DNA of 64,000 nt from Propionivibrio sp. (GTDB lineage Bacteria > Pseudomonadota > Gammaproteobacteria > Burkholderiales > Rhodocyclaceae), in NCBI GenBank assembly GCA_016705685.1, contig JADJLB010000012.1, positions 248,001-312,000 of the forward strand. Reading direction: 5' to 3'. Below, in pieces: positions 8,510 to 17,690 of the stretch. Position 1 is the stretch's first letter. Every line of letters starts with the position of its first letter. A program made the position numbers and the translations under genes. The notes under the pieces were generated by a model that was given only the letters and a program-made list of their open reading frames with translations, made no database searches and was not told the DNA's origin.

Positions 8510-8515
8510 TATAAT
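8510..8515 (+). promoter_or_regulatory. -10 element directly upstream of mutL
   Basis: A perfect TATAAT ends 6 bases before the mutL ATG (8522). Transcription would begin at or next to the start codon, giving a leaderless or near-leaderless mRNA. No convincing -35 box is seen 16-18 bases upstream, and no Shine-Dalgarno sequence precedes the ATG. Confidence 0.45.
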
Positions 8516-8521
8516 CCCCCC

Positions 8522-10378
8522 ATGTCAGAAACTGTTGCCCGGCCGCGCCCCATACACCTCCTGCCCGATCTGTTGATCAGCCAGATCGCTGCGGGCGAGG
8601 TGGTCGAACGCCCGGCGTCGGTCCTCAAGGAATTGCTCGAAAATGCGCTGGATGCGGGCAGCGCCAGCATCCAGATCCAGCTTGAGTCCGGTGGCGTCAA
8701 GCTGATCCGCGTCAGCGACGACGGCTGCGGAATCGCCCGGGACGAACTGGGTTTGGCACTCACCCGTCATGCCACGTCGAAAATCGCCTCGCTCGACGAC
8801 CTGGAAAGCGTCGCCACGCTGGGCTTTCGCGGCGAAGCGCTGGCGTCAATCGCCGCCGTGTCGCGCGTCACGCTCACCAGCCGAAGCAGCCGAAGCAACC
8901 GGCAAACCGGTGTCGACGCCGCTTCGGCCCATGGCTGGCGGCTCAGTGCCGATACCCCGGCGCAACCCGAACCGGCAGCGCTGCCGGCCGGAACCGTGGT
9001 CGAGATGCGCGATCTCTACTACAACACGCCGGCGCGCCGGAAGTTCCTCAAATCCGAAGCCACCGAGTTCGCCCATTGTGCCGAAGCCGTCAAACGCATC
9101 GCACTGGCGCATCCCGGCGTGGCATTCACCCTTACGCATAACGGCCGCGTCAGCCTGCATCTGCCAAGAACTGACGCCCACGGACGCGCCGGCGCCATTC
9201 TTGGCGACGATTTCCTGGTCGGATCGCGTGCCGTCGAAACAGGAACGATCGGCGGAACACGTATCGGCGGCGCGGGCAGCGGCCCTGGGCTTCGCCTCTT
9301 CGGCTTTTGCGCCCTGCCCGCACATTCGCGGGCGCGCAACGATGCCCAGTACTGTTACGTCAACGGCCGCTACGTGCGCGACAAACTGCTCAGCCATGCC
9401 CTGCGCGAGGCCTACCAGGACATGCTGCATGGCAGCCGCTTCCCGGCGTACTGCCTGTTTGTCGAAGTCGACCCGGCCAGCGTTGACGTCAACGTCCACC
9501 CGGCCAAGACCGAAGTCCGTTTTCGCGACGGCCGGGCGGTGCATCAGTTCGTCTTCCACGCCGTGCAGCGCACCCTTTCCAGCGCGCTGGCCGCAGGGTC
9601 TGAAGCGACACCGCCAGACGTCAACTACGCATCTCCCCCGCCTTCCAATACATGGTTTCCGCGCCAGGAACCCCTGCACCTTGGCGAACCGGCCGTGGCG
9701 TCCTATCTCGCCTTTGCCCAGTCAGCGAACGCGTCGTCGATTGCGCCATATGCCGATGATTCAACGCGGCCCGGCGCGCTGGCGCACATCGACTCGCCGC
9801 CGCTGGGCTACGCGCTGGCGCAATTGCATGGCATCTACGTCCTCGCCCAGAATGCCCAGGGACTGGTCGTCGTCGATATGCACGCGGCACATGAACGTAT
9901 CCTCTACGAGCGGCTGAAGACCGCGCTTGACGGGCAGCAGGTAGCGACGCAGGCGCTACTTATCCCCGCCGTTTTCAGCGTCGACGCGCTGGATGTCGCC
10001 GCCGCCGAAGAGCATGCCGAAGCGCTACGCACGCTTGGCTTCGAGCTCGCGCCGCTGGGTCCCACGCAACTCGTCGTGCGCGCCGTACCGGCGCTGTTGC
10101 AGGCCGCCGACCCCGCCGCGCTGACCCGTGCCTTGCTCGGCGAACTGCGCGAGCACGGCCTGACGAACCTGATGACGGCGCGACGTAACGAACTGCTCGC
10201 CAGCATGGCCTGCCATGGCGCAGTGCGCGCCAACCGCCCTTTGTCGGTTCCTGAAATGAACGCACTGCTACGCCAGATGGAAGCCACCGAACGCGCCGAT
10301 CAGTGCAACCACGGACGGCCAACTTGGACGCAAATGTCGATTGCCGATCTCGACCGCCTTTTTTTACGCGGCCGATGA
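8522..10378 (+). CDS. mutL: DNA mismatch repair protein MutL
   Basis: 618 residues. The N-terminal GHKL ATPase has [26 protein letters not shown] and [10 protein letters not shown]. The C-terminal dimerisation domain carries [12 protein letters not shown] near residue 455, matching the endonuclease motif DQHA-x2-E-x4-E apart from Met for Gln, plus a CNHGRP tail motif. This is the nicking type of MutL found in bacteria without MutH, as in Neisseria. It couples MutS mismatch recognition to strand incision. The stop overlaps the miaA start as ATGA, the common mutL-miaA arrangement. Confidence 0.96.
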   Translation: MSETVARPRPIHLLPDLLISQIAAGEVVERPASVLKELLENALDAGSASIQIQLESGGVKLIRVSDDGCGIARDELGLALTRHATSKIASLDDLESVATLGFRGEALASIAAVSRVTLTSRSSRSNRQTGVDAASAHGWRLSADTPAQPEPAALPAGTVVEMRDLYYNTPARRKFLKSEATEFAHCAEAVKRIALAHPGVAFTLTHNGRVSLHLPRTDAHGRAGAILGDDFLVGSRAVETGTIGGTRIGGAGSGPGLRLFGFCALPAHSRARNDAQYCYVNGRYVRDKLLSHALREAYQDMLHGSRFPAYCLFVEVDPASVDVNVHPAKTEVRFRDGRAVHQFVFHAVQRTLSSALAAGSEATPPDVNYASPPPSNTWFPRQEPLHLGEPAVASYLAFAQSANASSIAPYADDSTRPGALAHIDSPPLGYALAQLHGIYVLAQNAQGLVVVDMHAAHERILYERLKTALDGQQVATQALLIPAVFSVDALDVAAAEEHAEALRTLGFELAPLGPTQLVVRAVPALLQAADPAALTRALLGELREHGLTNLMTARRNELLASMACHGAVRANRPLSVPEMNALLRQMEATERADQCNHGRPTWTQMSIADLDRLFLRGR

Positions 10379-11322
10379 ACGACCCGAAATTGCAGCCACC
10401 GGCCATTCTGTTGATGGGCCCGACGGCCAGCGGGAAAACCGCCGTGGCGATGGCCTTGGCCCAACGCTTTCCGGTCGAACTGATCAGCGTCGATTCGGCG
10501 CAGGTTTTTCGCGATATGAATATCGGCACGGCCAAGCCGGATGCGGAAACGCTGAAGGCGTTCCCGCATCGTCTGATCGACCTGATCCGCCCGGACGAAG
10601 CCTACTCGGCCGCCCGTTTCCGCGTCGACGCGCTGGCCGCAATGGCCGATGTCACGGCGCGCGGAAACGTTCCGCTGCTCGTCGGCGGCACCATGCTCTA
10701 CTTCAAGGCCCTGCTCGAAGGACTCGCCGAGCTGCCGCAGGCCAGCCCGGAGATCCGCGCCAGTATTGACGCGCAGGCCGCCGTTCGAGGCTGGCCGGCA
10801 ATGCACGCCGAGCTGGCCTTGCTCGACCCGGAAACGGCCAGCCGTCTGCATCCCAGCGACGCCCAGCGCATCCAGCGCGCGCTGGAGATCGTCCGCGTGT
10901 CGGGCCGTTCGATGTCGACACTGATCGCCGAGGGGAGAAATCAACGCCCGCCCTACGCGTTTCTCTCGCTCGGCCTGCTGCCTTCACGGCGCAGTGTGCT
11001 GCACGAACACATTGCCGACCGCTTCGACGCCATGCTCAAAGCCGGGCTCGAAGAAGAGGTCGCCATGTTGCGGGCGAAATACCGTTTGCATGCCACAATG
11101 CCGTCGATGCGCTGTGTCGGCTATCGCCAGATCTGGGAGGTGCTGGACGGCGTGGCGCCGCGCCTGGAAATGCGCGACCGTGGCATCTACGCCACGCGCC
11201 AACTGGCCAAACGACAGATAACCTGGCTGAGCAACACCCTGCGTCCGGAATGCTTCGACTGCCTGGAGGAAAATGTTGTGGCGCGGATTGTCGGGCGCGT
11301 TGCCACCGCCATCAACGGCTGA
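10375..11322 (+). CDS. miaA: tRNA dimethylallyltransferase
   Basis: 315 residues from ATG 10375, which overlaps the mutL stop; it adds a dimethylallyl group to A37 of tRNAs reading UNN codons. The P-loop GPTASGKT is at residue 14, followed by [20 protein letters not shown] (DSAQV motif), [12 protein letters not shown], and later [10 protein letters not shown] and [12 protein letters not shown], all diagnostic for MiaA. It converges on the acyl-CoA synthetase gene 49 bases downstream. Cytoplasmic housekeeping enzyme. Confidence 0.96.
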   Translation: MNDPKLQPPAILLMGPTASGKTAVAMALAQRFPVELISVDSAQVFRDMNIGTAKPDAETLKAFPHRLIDLIRPDEAYSAARFRVDALAAMADVTARGNVPLLVGGTMLYFKALLEGLAELPQASPEIRASIDAQAAVRGWPAMHAELALLDPETASRLHPSDAQRIQRALEIVRVSGRSMSTLIAEGRNQRPPYAFLSLGLLPSRRSVLHEHIADRFDAMLKAGLEEEVAMLRAKYRLHATMPSMRCVGYRQIWEVLDGVAPRLEMRDRGIYATRQLAKRQITWLSNTLRPECFDCLEENVVARIVGRVATAING

Positions 11323-11370
11323 ACGCAAAGGCCAAACAACTCCTGCCGCACCGCCGAAAACTGTCTGTAT

Positions 11371-14058
11371 CTATAACTGCCTGACAACACGCAGCAGGTC
11401 TTCGTCTTCCTCGTGTTCGAAAATCTCGAACCCGAGCGCCCGCATCAACTTGAGCATGGTCGGGTTGTTGGCCAGGACTTCGCCTTCAATGATTTTCATA
11501 CCGCGGTCATGCGCCACATCGATCAGACTGTTCATCAGACGTGCGCCCAGCCCTTTTTGGCGTACGCCTTCCGACGTCACCAGACCAAAATCGCAGGTCT
11601 CGCCGTCGGGTAGAACCGCATAATTGGCGATGCCGACAACGGCCTCTTCGTCGCCAATGTGACTGACGGCAATCAACACCAGCGCCCGGTCGTAATCGAT
11701 CTGCGTCAGACGCGCCAGTGCTGACAATGAAAGTTCGTTCAAGGCGTGCATGAAGCGTTTGTAACGCGCGTCCTTCGACAGTGAACGCACGAAGCTCTGG
11801 ACCATTTCGGCGTCTTCCGGGCGGACCGGACGGATGGTGAAATTGGTCCCGCCGGTGAACTGCCATGACGATTCGAGATAAGCCGGGTAGGGACAAATGG
11901 CCATGTGCCCATACGGTTCGGACGAAATCACATGGGCGATGATGTTGATCCGCGCATCGACGGCGATGGCCCCCTGATCGTCGATGATCAGCGGGTTGAT
12001 CTCCATCTTGCGTATCCACGGCAACTCGCAAGCCATTTCGGAAACGCGTTGCAGCACGTTGTTTAGGCTGATACGGTCAACCGCCGGCATTCGGCGGAAC
12101 GGTTCGAGCAGCGGCGCCACGCGTGCGCGACCGACCAGATCGTCAATCAGCCGCTGGTTGAGCGGCGCGAGGGCAACCGACTTTTCGTTGAATACCTGGG
12201 CGACCTGCCCGCCCTCGCCAAAGGTGATCACCGGCCCGAACAGCGGATCACAGCGCAAGCCAATCGCCAGCTCGCGACCATGCGGCTTCGAGATATACGG
12301 TTCGATCAGGATGCCGTCGATTCTCGCTTCAGACGCCAGTCGACTGACGTCGGCAATGATTTCGTTGTAGGCGCTGCGCACCGCCTGCGCATTCGACAGA
12401 TTGAGCCGCACCCCGCCGACGTCGGATTTGTGGGCAATGTCCTGCGATTCGACTTTCATGGCCACCGGAAAACCCAGTTGCTGGGCAATCAGCATGGCCT
12501 CGTTGGGCGAACGCGCCATCACCGAGTGCGAAACGGGAAGTCGGAAGGCGGCGAGCACGGCCTTGGCTTCGAGCGTCGTCAGCACTTTGCGTCGATCAGC
12601 CAGTGCCGCCTCGATGATCAGGCGTGCGTTCTCGATATCCGGCTCGTCTTCGTTCGAGAAGGAGCTCGGCGCTTCAAGCAGAATATGCTGGCTACGGAAA
12701 TACGACACCATGAACTCAAAGGCTTCAATGGCATTTTCCGGCGAGCGGAAGGTGGGTATGCGTGCCGCCGCAAAGGCACCGCGTGCGGCGCGCACCTGCA
12801 TTTCGCCCATCCAGCACGTAAGCACCGGTTTCTTGGTATCGGCGGCGGTTTCGATGACCGCCTGCGCCACCGACGACGGTTCGACCATCGTGCTCGGGGC
12901 AAAAATCACCAGCACGGCGTCGACATTTTCATCCTCAAGGCAGGTCGTTAGCGCGCTGCGATAACGGTCCGGCGTGGCATCGAACAGCACATCGACCGGG
13001 TTGCAGTGCGACCAGCTTCGGGGCAGTCTGGCATTCAAGTCGCTGATGGTCTGCGCGGACAGGGAGGGCATCTCGATGCCCAGTGAAACCGCCAGATCGG
13101 TCGCCATGACCGCCGGACCGCCGCCGTTGGTGATGATCGCCAGGCGATTGCCCGCCGGGCGTTTCGGGCTGGTCAGCGCACGTGCCGCAGAAAACATGTC
13201 GCCGATGGTTTGCACACGAACGACGCCGGCGCGACGCAGTGCCGCGTCGAATACCTTGTCGTCGCCCACCATCGGGCTGGCTTGCGCCAGGGCGATCGTT
13301 TCGTCGGTCAGCGCCTTTCCCGCCTTGACCGCGATGACCGGCTTGATGCGTGCAGCGGCGCGCACGGCGCTCATGAAACGCCGCGCATTGCGCATCCCTT
13401 CCATGTAGATCAGGATGCAGTGCGTATCCGTATCAGTCGACAGATGATCAATGATTTCAGCAAAATCGAGATCGGCGGCGTTGCCCAGCGAAACGATGGA
13501 GGAAAAACCGAACTCGTTGTTGTATGACCAGTCCAGTATCGACGCGCAGATCGTGCTCGACTGCGAGATGAAGGCGATGTTGCCGACCGGCGCCTGCTTG
13601 GCAATGGGCGTCAGGTTGAGGCCCAGGCGCGGGCAGATCAGCCCGAACGAACGCGGACCGATAATCCGCACATGGTAACGCCGCGCCACATCGAGCATCG
13701 CCCGTTCGATCCGCGCACCGCTCGATCCGGAATCCCGGAATCCTTCCGAGAACAGAACCACCGCGCGTACGCCCGCCAGGCCGCAGGCCTCGATGATCAA
13801 AGGCACTTCAGCCGCTGGGGCAATGATCGCCGCCAGATCGACCGAATGACCCACTTCCTGCGCCACATCGGCCAGACTGGTAAAACAGCTGCGGCCTAGC
13901 ACGCTCTGCAGATTCGAGTTGATCGGGAAGACCGGGCCTTTGAAACTGACCAACAGGTTTTGCAACAAGGCGTGACCGATTGAACCCTCTTCATCGGTGA
14001 CGCCGAAAACGGCAATCGAAGCGGGCGAAAACAGCTTGCGCAGTTGCACCTGACTCAT
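11371..14058 (-). CDS. Acyl-CoA synthetase (NDP-forming)/GNAT fusion, Pat-type protein acetyltransferase
   Basis: 895 residues in the order CoA-binding Rossmann domain (10-130), succinyl-CoA-ligase-like domain (150-440), ATP-grasp domain (490-700, GFPVAMKVESQDIAHKSDVGG) and a C-terminal GNAT acetyltransferase (730-890) with the acetyl-CoA loop RQKGLGARLMN. This is the architecture of PatZ/YfiQ enzymes, which acetylate lysines of acetyl-CoA synthetase and other proteins; in PatZ the ligase part is regulatory and catalytically dead. Whether the ligase works here cannot be read from sequence alone. It is a single gene, transcribed away from the pilin promoter. Confidence 0.88.
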   Translation of the reverse strand: MSQVQLRKLFSPASIAVFGVTDEEGSIGHALLQNLLVSFKGPVFPINSNLQSVLGRSCFTSLADVAQEVGHSVDLAAIIAPAAEVPLIIEACGLAGVRAVVLFSEGFRDSGSSGARIERAMLDVARRYHVRIIGPRSFGLICPRLGLNLTPIAKQAPVGNIAFISQSSTICASILDWSYNNEFGFSSIVSLGNAADLDFAEIIDHLSTDTDTHCILIYMEGMRNARRFMSAVRAAARIKPVIAVKAGKALTDETIALAQASPMVGDDKVFDAALRRAGVVRVQTIGDMFSAARALTSPKRPAGNRLAIITNGGGPAVMATDLAVSLGIEMPSLSAQTISDLNARLPRSWSHCNPVDVLFDATPDRYRSALTTCLEDENVDAVLVIFAPSTMVEPSSVAQAVIETAADTKKPVLTCWMGEMQVRAARGAFAAARIPTFRSPENAIEAFEFMVSYFRSQHILLEAPSSFSNEDEPDIENARLIIEAALADRRKVLTTLEAKAVLAAFRLPVSHSVMARSPNEAMLIAQQLGFPVAMKVESQDIAHKSDVGGVRLNLSNAQAVRSAYNEIIADVSRLASEARIDGILIEPYISKPHGRELAIGLRCDPLFGPVITFGEGGQVAQVFNEKSVALAPLNQRLIDDLVGRARVAPLLEPFRRMPAVDRISLNNVLQRVSEMACELPWIRKMEINPLIIDDQGAIAVDARINIIAHVISSEPYGHMAICPYPAYLESSWQFTGGTNFTIRPVRPEDAEMVQSFVRSLSKDARYKRFMHALNELSLSALARLTQIDYDRALVLIAVSHIGDEEAVVGIANYAVLPDGETCDFGLVTSEGVRQKGLGARLMNSLIDVAHDRGMKIIEGEVLANNPTMLKLMRALGFEIFEHEEDEDLLRVVRQL

Positions 14059-14384
14059 GATCCTCTACTCCCTGGCTCAACATGTTTTTGGACGTCAGGC
14101 CAATCATTCATCGGGCGAAAACGCAAACTTCGATGGTTTCAAGGGCGATGATGAATGTGCCGTCTCGCGTCAAATGATAGCCCTTTGCCGATAAAGTACA
14201 AGCGCATGGCGGCCGGGTGCCCTACTCAATTCTCGATCAAGCATTACCCGCAAACCGACGAAATATCGACGAATACGGTCTACGAAGTGACAAGAATCGT
14301 CACCCGCCACGAAGCAAAGGGTGCCGACTGTGCTCAAGACAGGAGAAATCGTCCATGAAAACCTGAAAATCAGGGAATCCTTTG
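14059..14384. other. Long intergenic region between the Pat-type gene and the pilin
   Basis: About 410 bases in total separate the two divergent genes. Apart from the pilin sigma-54 promoter (14385-14402) and an inverted repeat GTGAC-N7-GTCAC at 14287-14303, I see nothing recognisable. A 67-codon open frame at 14155-14358 has no ribosome site or protein-like composition and is not called. Confidence 0.6.
14287..14303. promoter_or_regulatory. Inverted repeat upstream of pilin promoter, possible activator site
   Basis: GTGAC (14287-14291) and GTCAC (14299-14303) flank seven bases. The centre lies about 118 bases upstream of the predicted start of pilin transcription, a usual distance for a sigma-54 activator such as PilR. 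The repeat is short, so chance is possible. Confidence 0.3.
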
Positions 14385-14402
14385 TTTGGCACGCATATTG
14401 CT
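14385..14402 (+). promoter_or_regulatory. Sigma-54 promoter of the type IV pilin
   Basis: TTTGGCACGCATATTGCT matches the sigma-54 consensus TGGCACG-N4-TTGCW at every conserved position. The -24 GG is at 14388-14389 and the -12 GC at 14400-14401. Transcription would begin near 14413, about 58 bases before the pilin ATG. In type IV pilin genes this promoter class is normally driven by PilS/PilR. Confidence 0.85.
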
Positions 14403-14470
14403 GACCTCTACGTCAAACACCGTGTGTGTTTTGAGTGTCATATCAACGTAACTATTGAAGGAGATTCCAA

Positions 14471-14938
14471 ATGAAACGTGTTCAACAAGGTTTTACCCTG
14501 ATCGAACTGATGATCGTTGTGGCGATTATCGGTATTCTGGCTGCAGTGGCGATTCCGGCTTATCAGGATTACACCGTTAGGGCCAAACTATCGGAATTGA
14601 CCAGTTTGACCAGTCCGGCGCGGATGGCGATTGGTGTTTACTGCAGCGACAATGGAGGCTCGTTTACTGCGCTTACTGGCGCCTCCTTGTCCGCAGCATC
14701 GGGCTCGGTAACGCTTGGAGATAACGTAATCCCGCTTCCAGGCGCAGCAAAATATACGGCATCCGCTAACGTAACTGCCGCTAACGGCATGGTTACTGCC
14801 GTTGCAGGTCCGACGACTTCTGGCCTCCCCGCCACCGTCGCAGGAACGAATATTACATGGACACCTACCTGCTCAACTGCCGGTACGACTTGGGCCGTTG
14901 CCGGCTCTATCCCAGCGAAATTCTATCCGAAGCCATAA
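14471..14938 (+). CDS. pilA: Type IV major pilin (PilA-type prepilin)
   Basis: 155 residues. A short basic leader, MKRVQQG, precedes the mature N-terminus [20 protein letters not shown], with Glu at mature position 5 and the hydrophobic assembly helix; PilD would cut after Gly7. Two cysteine positions (CSD near residue 57 and CST near the C-terminus) can form the usual D-region disulfide loop. The globular part is rich in Thr, Ser, Ala and Gly. GAAGGAG lies 7-13 bases before the ATG. Expression is from the sigma-54 promoter upstream, and a strong terminator follows, so the pilin is mainly made from a monocistronic message. Genes for glycosyl transfer follow. Confidence 0.95.
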   Translation: MKRVQQGFTLIELMIVVAIIGILAAVAIPAYQDYTVRAKLSELTSLTSPARMAIGVYCSDNGGSFTALTGASLSAASGSVTLGDNVIPLPGAAKYTASANVTAANGMVTAVAGPTTSGLPATVAGTNITWTPTCSTAGTTWAVAGSIPAKFYPKP

Positions 14939-14965
14939 TTCGTTTAGCGTGATTGGATCATAAGA

Positions 14966-14988
14966 GGGGGCGCAAGCCCCCTTTTTTT
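14966..14988 (+). terminator. Rho-independent terminator after pilA
   Basis: GGGGGC (14966-14971), loop GCAA, GCCCCC (14976-14981) and seven T. It lies between the pilin stop and the next gene's ATG (14995), so downstream genes receive only read-through transcripts or use another promoter. Confidence 0.92.
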
Positions 14989-14994
14989 ACAACC

Positions 14995-16737
14995 ATGGCT
15001 CATCCCGCCATCAAACCCACCCTGTTGCTTTGCATTATTGCCCTTGCCGTCGCCTGCTATCTGCCGGGGCTGACGGGGCATTTCATTTTTGACGACGGGG
15101 TCAATATCCGCTTGAACCCGTTACTGAGAATCGATAGTCTGGATTTTTCCACGCTCTGGCAGGCCGCCTCCTCGGGCGGCACCAGGCCATTAAGCCGCCC
15201 CATTAGCATGGCCAGTTTTGCCCTCGATTTTTACTTTTTCGGCATGAGCCCTTATTACTTCAAGGCGACGAATCTGGCGATCCATTTGGCTAACGGGCTG
15301 CTGGTCTTTGTGCTGGTGAAGTTGTTGCTCGGTCTGCATCTGCGCATTCGCGGTGCGGCGGACAACAATACGGCCTCGTGGATCGGAATCGCGGTCGCAG
15401 CGATCTGGCTGTTGCATCCGTTCAACCTGACCGGCGTGCTTTACGTTGTGCAGCGCATGACCAGCCTTGCGGCGTTGTTCACGCTGGCCGGGTTGGCACT
15501 GTATATGTACGGTAGAAAGAAACTGCTGGATGGCAACAAGTCAGGCTTTTTTGCGATGGGTGCAGCCCTGTTTGTTTTTACGCCGCTTGCCGCACTGTGC
15601 AAAGAGAGCGGACTCTTGTTGCCTGCGCTGATCCTGGTCTGCGAAGCGACCCTGTTGCGCTGGAGCGCACCTGACCGGAGTTCTCGCCGCATCTTGGCGG
15701 CGTTGCTTGGCCTGTCCGTCGCTGTTCCGCTTCTGTTCGGGCTATATTTTCTATCGAGAAACCCCGACTTGATTCTGGGTGGCTATGCGTGGCGGGATTT
15801 TTCGTTGGGCGAGCGCTTGCTAACCGAAACACGCGTGCTGTGGTTTTATCTGCACATGATTGTGTTGCCAAACCTCGGCGAGATGGGCTTGCACCATGAC
15901 GACTTCTTGATTTCGCGAGGCCCACTTTCTCCCTGGACCACCTTGCCTGCCATAGCCGGGCTACTCTTGCTCGCGGGGGGCGCCTTCGCACTGCGCAACA
16001 AACAGCCGATAATCACTTTCGGGATCGCGTTCTTTTTCGTCGGTCACGCCATGGAATCCACGATCATCCCGCTGGAGTTGGTCTTCGAGCACCGCAACTA
16101 TTTGCCGATGCTGGGCATCCTGCTGCCTTTGGCTTGTTACGCATTGAACCCCAAGCTACATTTGCCCAGTGCGAGTTTGCGCCGTGCAGCTTTCTTTCTG
16201 CTGGCTATCCTGTGCGCCGGGTTGACTGCCGCCCGCGCACAGCAATGGGGGGATACGCTCTTGATGCGCTCGCTGGAAGTAGAAAGGCATCCGCACTCCG
16301 TGCGAGCGCACACCGACCTCGCCAACCTCTACGACAACTTGCCACCGACATCGCAGGTAGATGCGATTGAACTTTATGGAAAAGCCCGATTCCATTTCCA
16401 GCAAGCCGCAGACAACGGGCCGTCAAGCATTACCGGGCTGTTCTTCATTCTGGTCATGAATGCGCATAGGGGATTACCCGTGGAGGAGCCTTTACTCGAA
16501 ACACTCGAACAGCGCCTTGCCACGGTCCCGTTGGGTCCGCCAAACATGAACACGCTCATTGGAGCGGCTAGAGACATTGCCGATGGCCATATCCTGCTTG
16601 ACCCAAAGATTGTAGATCGCATTTTGCGTGCAGCGCTGTCAAACCCGCTACTCACCGACACCAGCAGAAATCAGTTAATCTCGGAATTCGGCAAAATACC
16701 GCCGCACATTCGACCCAAAATGGAAGCACCAAAATGA
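14995..16737 (+). CDS. GT-C membrane glycosyltransferase, pilin glycosylation candidate (TfpW/TMTC-like)
   Basis: 580 residues from ATG 14995; an upstream TTG would place the start inside the terminator and is rejected. About ten membrane segments cover residues 5-420. The first periplasmic loop has FIFDDGVNIRLNPLL, with the acidic pair expected of GT-C catalysts, and RPLSRPISMASFALDF follows as in TMTC-type O-mannosyltransferases. The last 150 residues are soluble and resemble a TPR-type helical tail. GT-C enzymes take sugar from a polyprenyl-phosphate carrier and glycosylate proteins on the outer face of the membrane. The position directly after pilA, and a DPM-type GT2 next to it, make the pilin the likely acceptor. 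Sugar and acceptor are inferred. Confidence 0.7.
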   Translation: MAHPAIKPTLLLCIIALAVACYLPGLTGHFIFDDGVNIRLNPLLRIDSLDFSTLWQAASSGGTRPLSRPISMASFALDFYFFGMSPYYFKATNLAIHLANGLLVFVLVKLLLGLHLRIRGAADNNTASWIGIAVAAIWLLHPFNLTGVLYVVQRMTSLAALFTLAGLALYMYGRKKLLDGNKSGFFAMGAALFVFTPLAALCKESGLLLPALILVCEATLLRWSAPDRSSRRILAALLGLSVAVPLLFGLYFLSRNPDLILGGYAWRDFSLGERLLTETRVLWFYLHMIVLPNLGEMGLHHDDFLISRGPLSPWTTLPAIAGLLLLAGGAFALRNKQPIITFGIAFFFVGHAMESTIIPLELVFEHRNYLPMLGILLPLACYALNPKLHLPSASLRRAAFFLLAILCAGLTAARAQQWGDTLLMRSLEVERHPHSVRAHTDLANLYDNLPPTSQVDAIELYGKARFHFQQAADNGPSSITGLFFILVMNAHRGLPVEEPLLETLEQRLATVPLGPPNMNTLIGAARDIADGHILLDPKIVDRILRAALSNPLLTDTSRNQLISEFGKIPPHIRPKMEAPK

Positions 16738-16765
16738 TGCCGGAAAGCAATTTTTGATAGACAGC

Positions 16766-17644
16766 ATGGCAAATACCATAAGCATTGTCATTCCGGCAAG
16801 AAACGAGGCATCCAGTCTTCGAACTCTGTTGCCAAAAATTATGGCATTGATTTCCGACGCCGAAGTTATTGTGGTCGACGATGGTTCAGAGGATGACACA
16901 CAGTCCGTTTGCGCGGAGTTTCCGGTTCGAGTCATCAGCCACCCCTACGCAAAAGGCAATGGTGCAGCGATTAAAACTGGGGCTCGCGCGGCGCGCGGCG
17001 ATGTAATCGTATTCATGGATGCTGATGGTCAACATCAACCGGAAGATACCCCTGCCTTGCTTGTAAAGTTGGCTGAGGGATACGACATGGTCGTTGGTGC
17101 ACGGCAGTCCGGATCGCATGCTGGAACACATCGCGCCCTGGCCAATGATGTGTTCAGTCGTTTGGCCAGTTGGATGGTCATGCAGAACATCGAGGATCTG
17201 ACCTCCGGATTTCGTGTCGTTCGGGCAGCAAAATTCCGCCAGTTTCTCTACCTGCTGCCCAACGGCTTCTCGTACCCGACGACGATTACCATGAGCTTTT
17301 TCCGCGCGGGTTATGGCGTGGCGTATGTACCGATCCATACGCCGCGACGCGTCGGCAAGAGCCATATCAAGCCGTTGCGCGATGGTGTTCGTTTTCTGTT
17401 GATCATCATCAAGATCGGCACGCTTTACTCGCCACAAAAGCTTTTTCTGCCGATCAGTGCCGGCTTTTTCATCACCGGATTGGGCTACTATTTCTATACT
17501 TACATGAGCTCTGGCCGTTTTACCAACATGAGCGCCCTGCTCTTCCTGGCGGCCATCTTCACCTTCCTTATCGGCATCGTATCGGAGCAGATTTCTGCCT
17601 TGCACTATCGGGATATTGAACAGACTGATCACGAGGAAAGGTAG
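16766..17644 (+). CDS. GT2 glycosyltransferase, dolichol-phosphate-mannose-synthase-like
   Basis: 292 residues from ATG 16766; a TTG 12 bases upstream is less likely. The N-terminal GT-A domain has SIVIPARNEASSLRTLL, VVDDGSEDDT and the DxD motif in FMDADGQHQ near residue 87. A TSGFRVVRAAKF segment follows, typical of DPM1/GtrB-type enzymes. Two membrane helices at residues 230-280 (LFLPISAGFFITGLGYYF and ALLFLAAIFTFLIGIVSEQI) anchor the protein. Such enzymes load one sugar from a nucleotide donor onto polyprenyl phosphate. The gene follows the GT-C gene by 28 bases, which could use its product. Confidence 0.85.
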   Translation: MANTISIVIPARNEASSLRTLLPKIMALISDAEVIVVDDGSEDDTQSVCAEFPVRVISHPYAKGNGAAIKTGARAARGDVIVFMDADGQHQPEDTPALLVKLAEGYDMVVGARQSGSHAGTHRALANDVFSRLASWMVMQNIEDLTSGFRVVRAAKFRQFLYLLPNGFSYPTTITMSFFRAGYGVAYVPIHTPRRVGKSHIKPLRDGVRFLLIIIKIGTLYSPQKLFLPISAGFFITGLGYYFYTYMSSGRFTNMSALLFLAAIFTFLIGIVSEQISALHYRDIEQTDHEER

Positions 17645-17690
17645 CGAATATTGCGATGTCCGCAAGACTGTCCTGGAACTAACTGGGCCA

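Noticed and set aside
14155-14358. 67-codon frame in the pilin upstream region
   Set aside because: No ribosome-binding site, low-complexity sequence and no family resemblance; the region is better explained as regulatory DNA.
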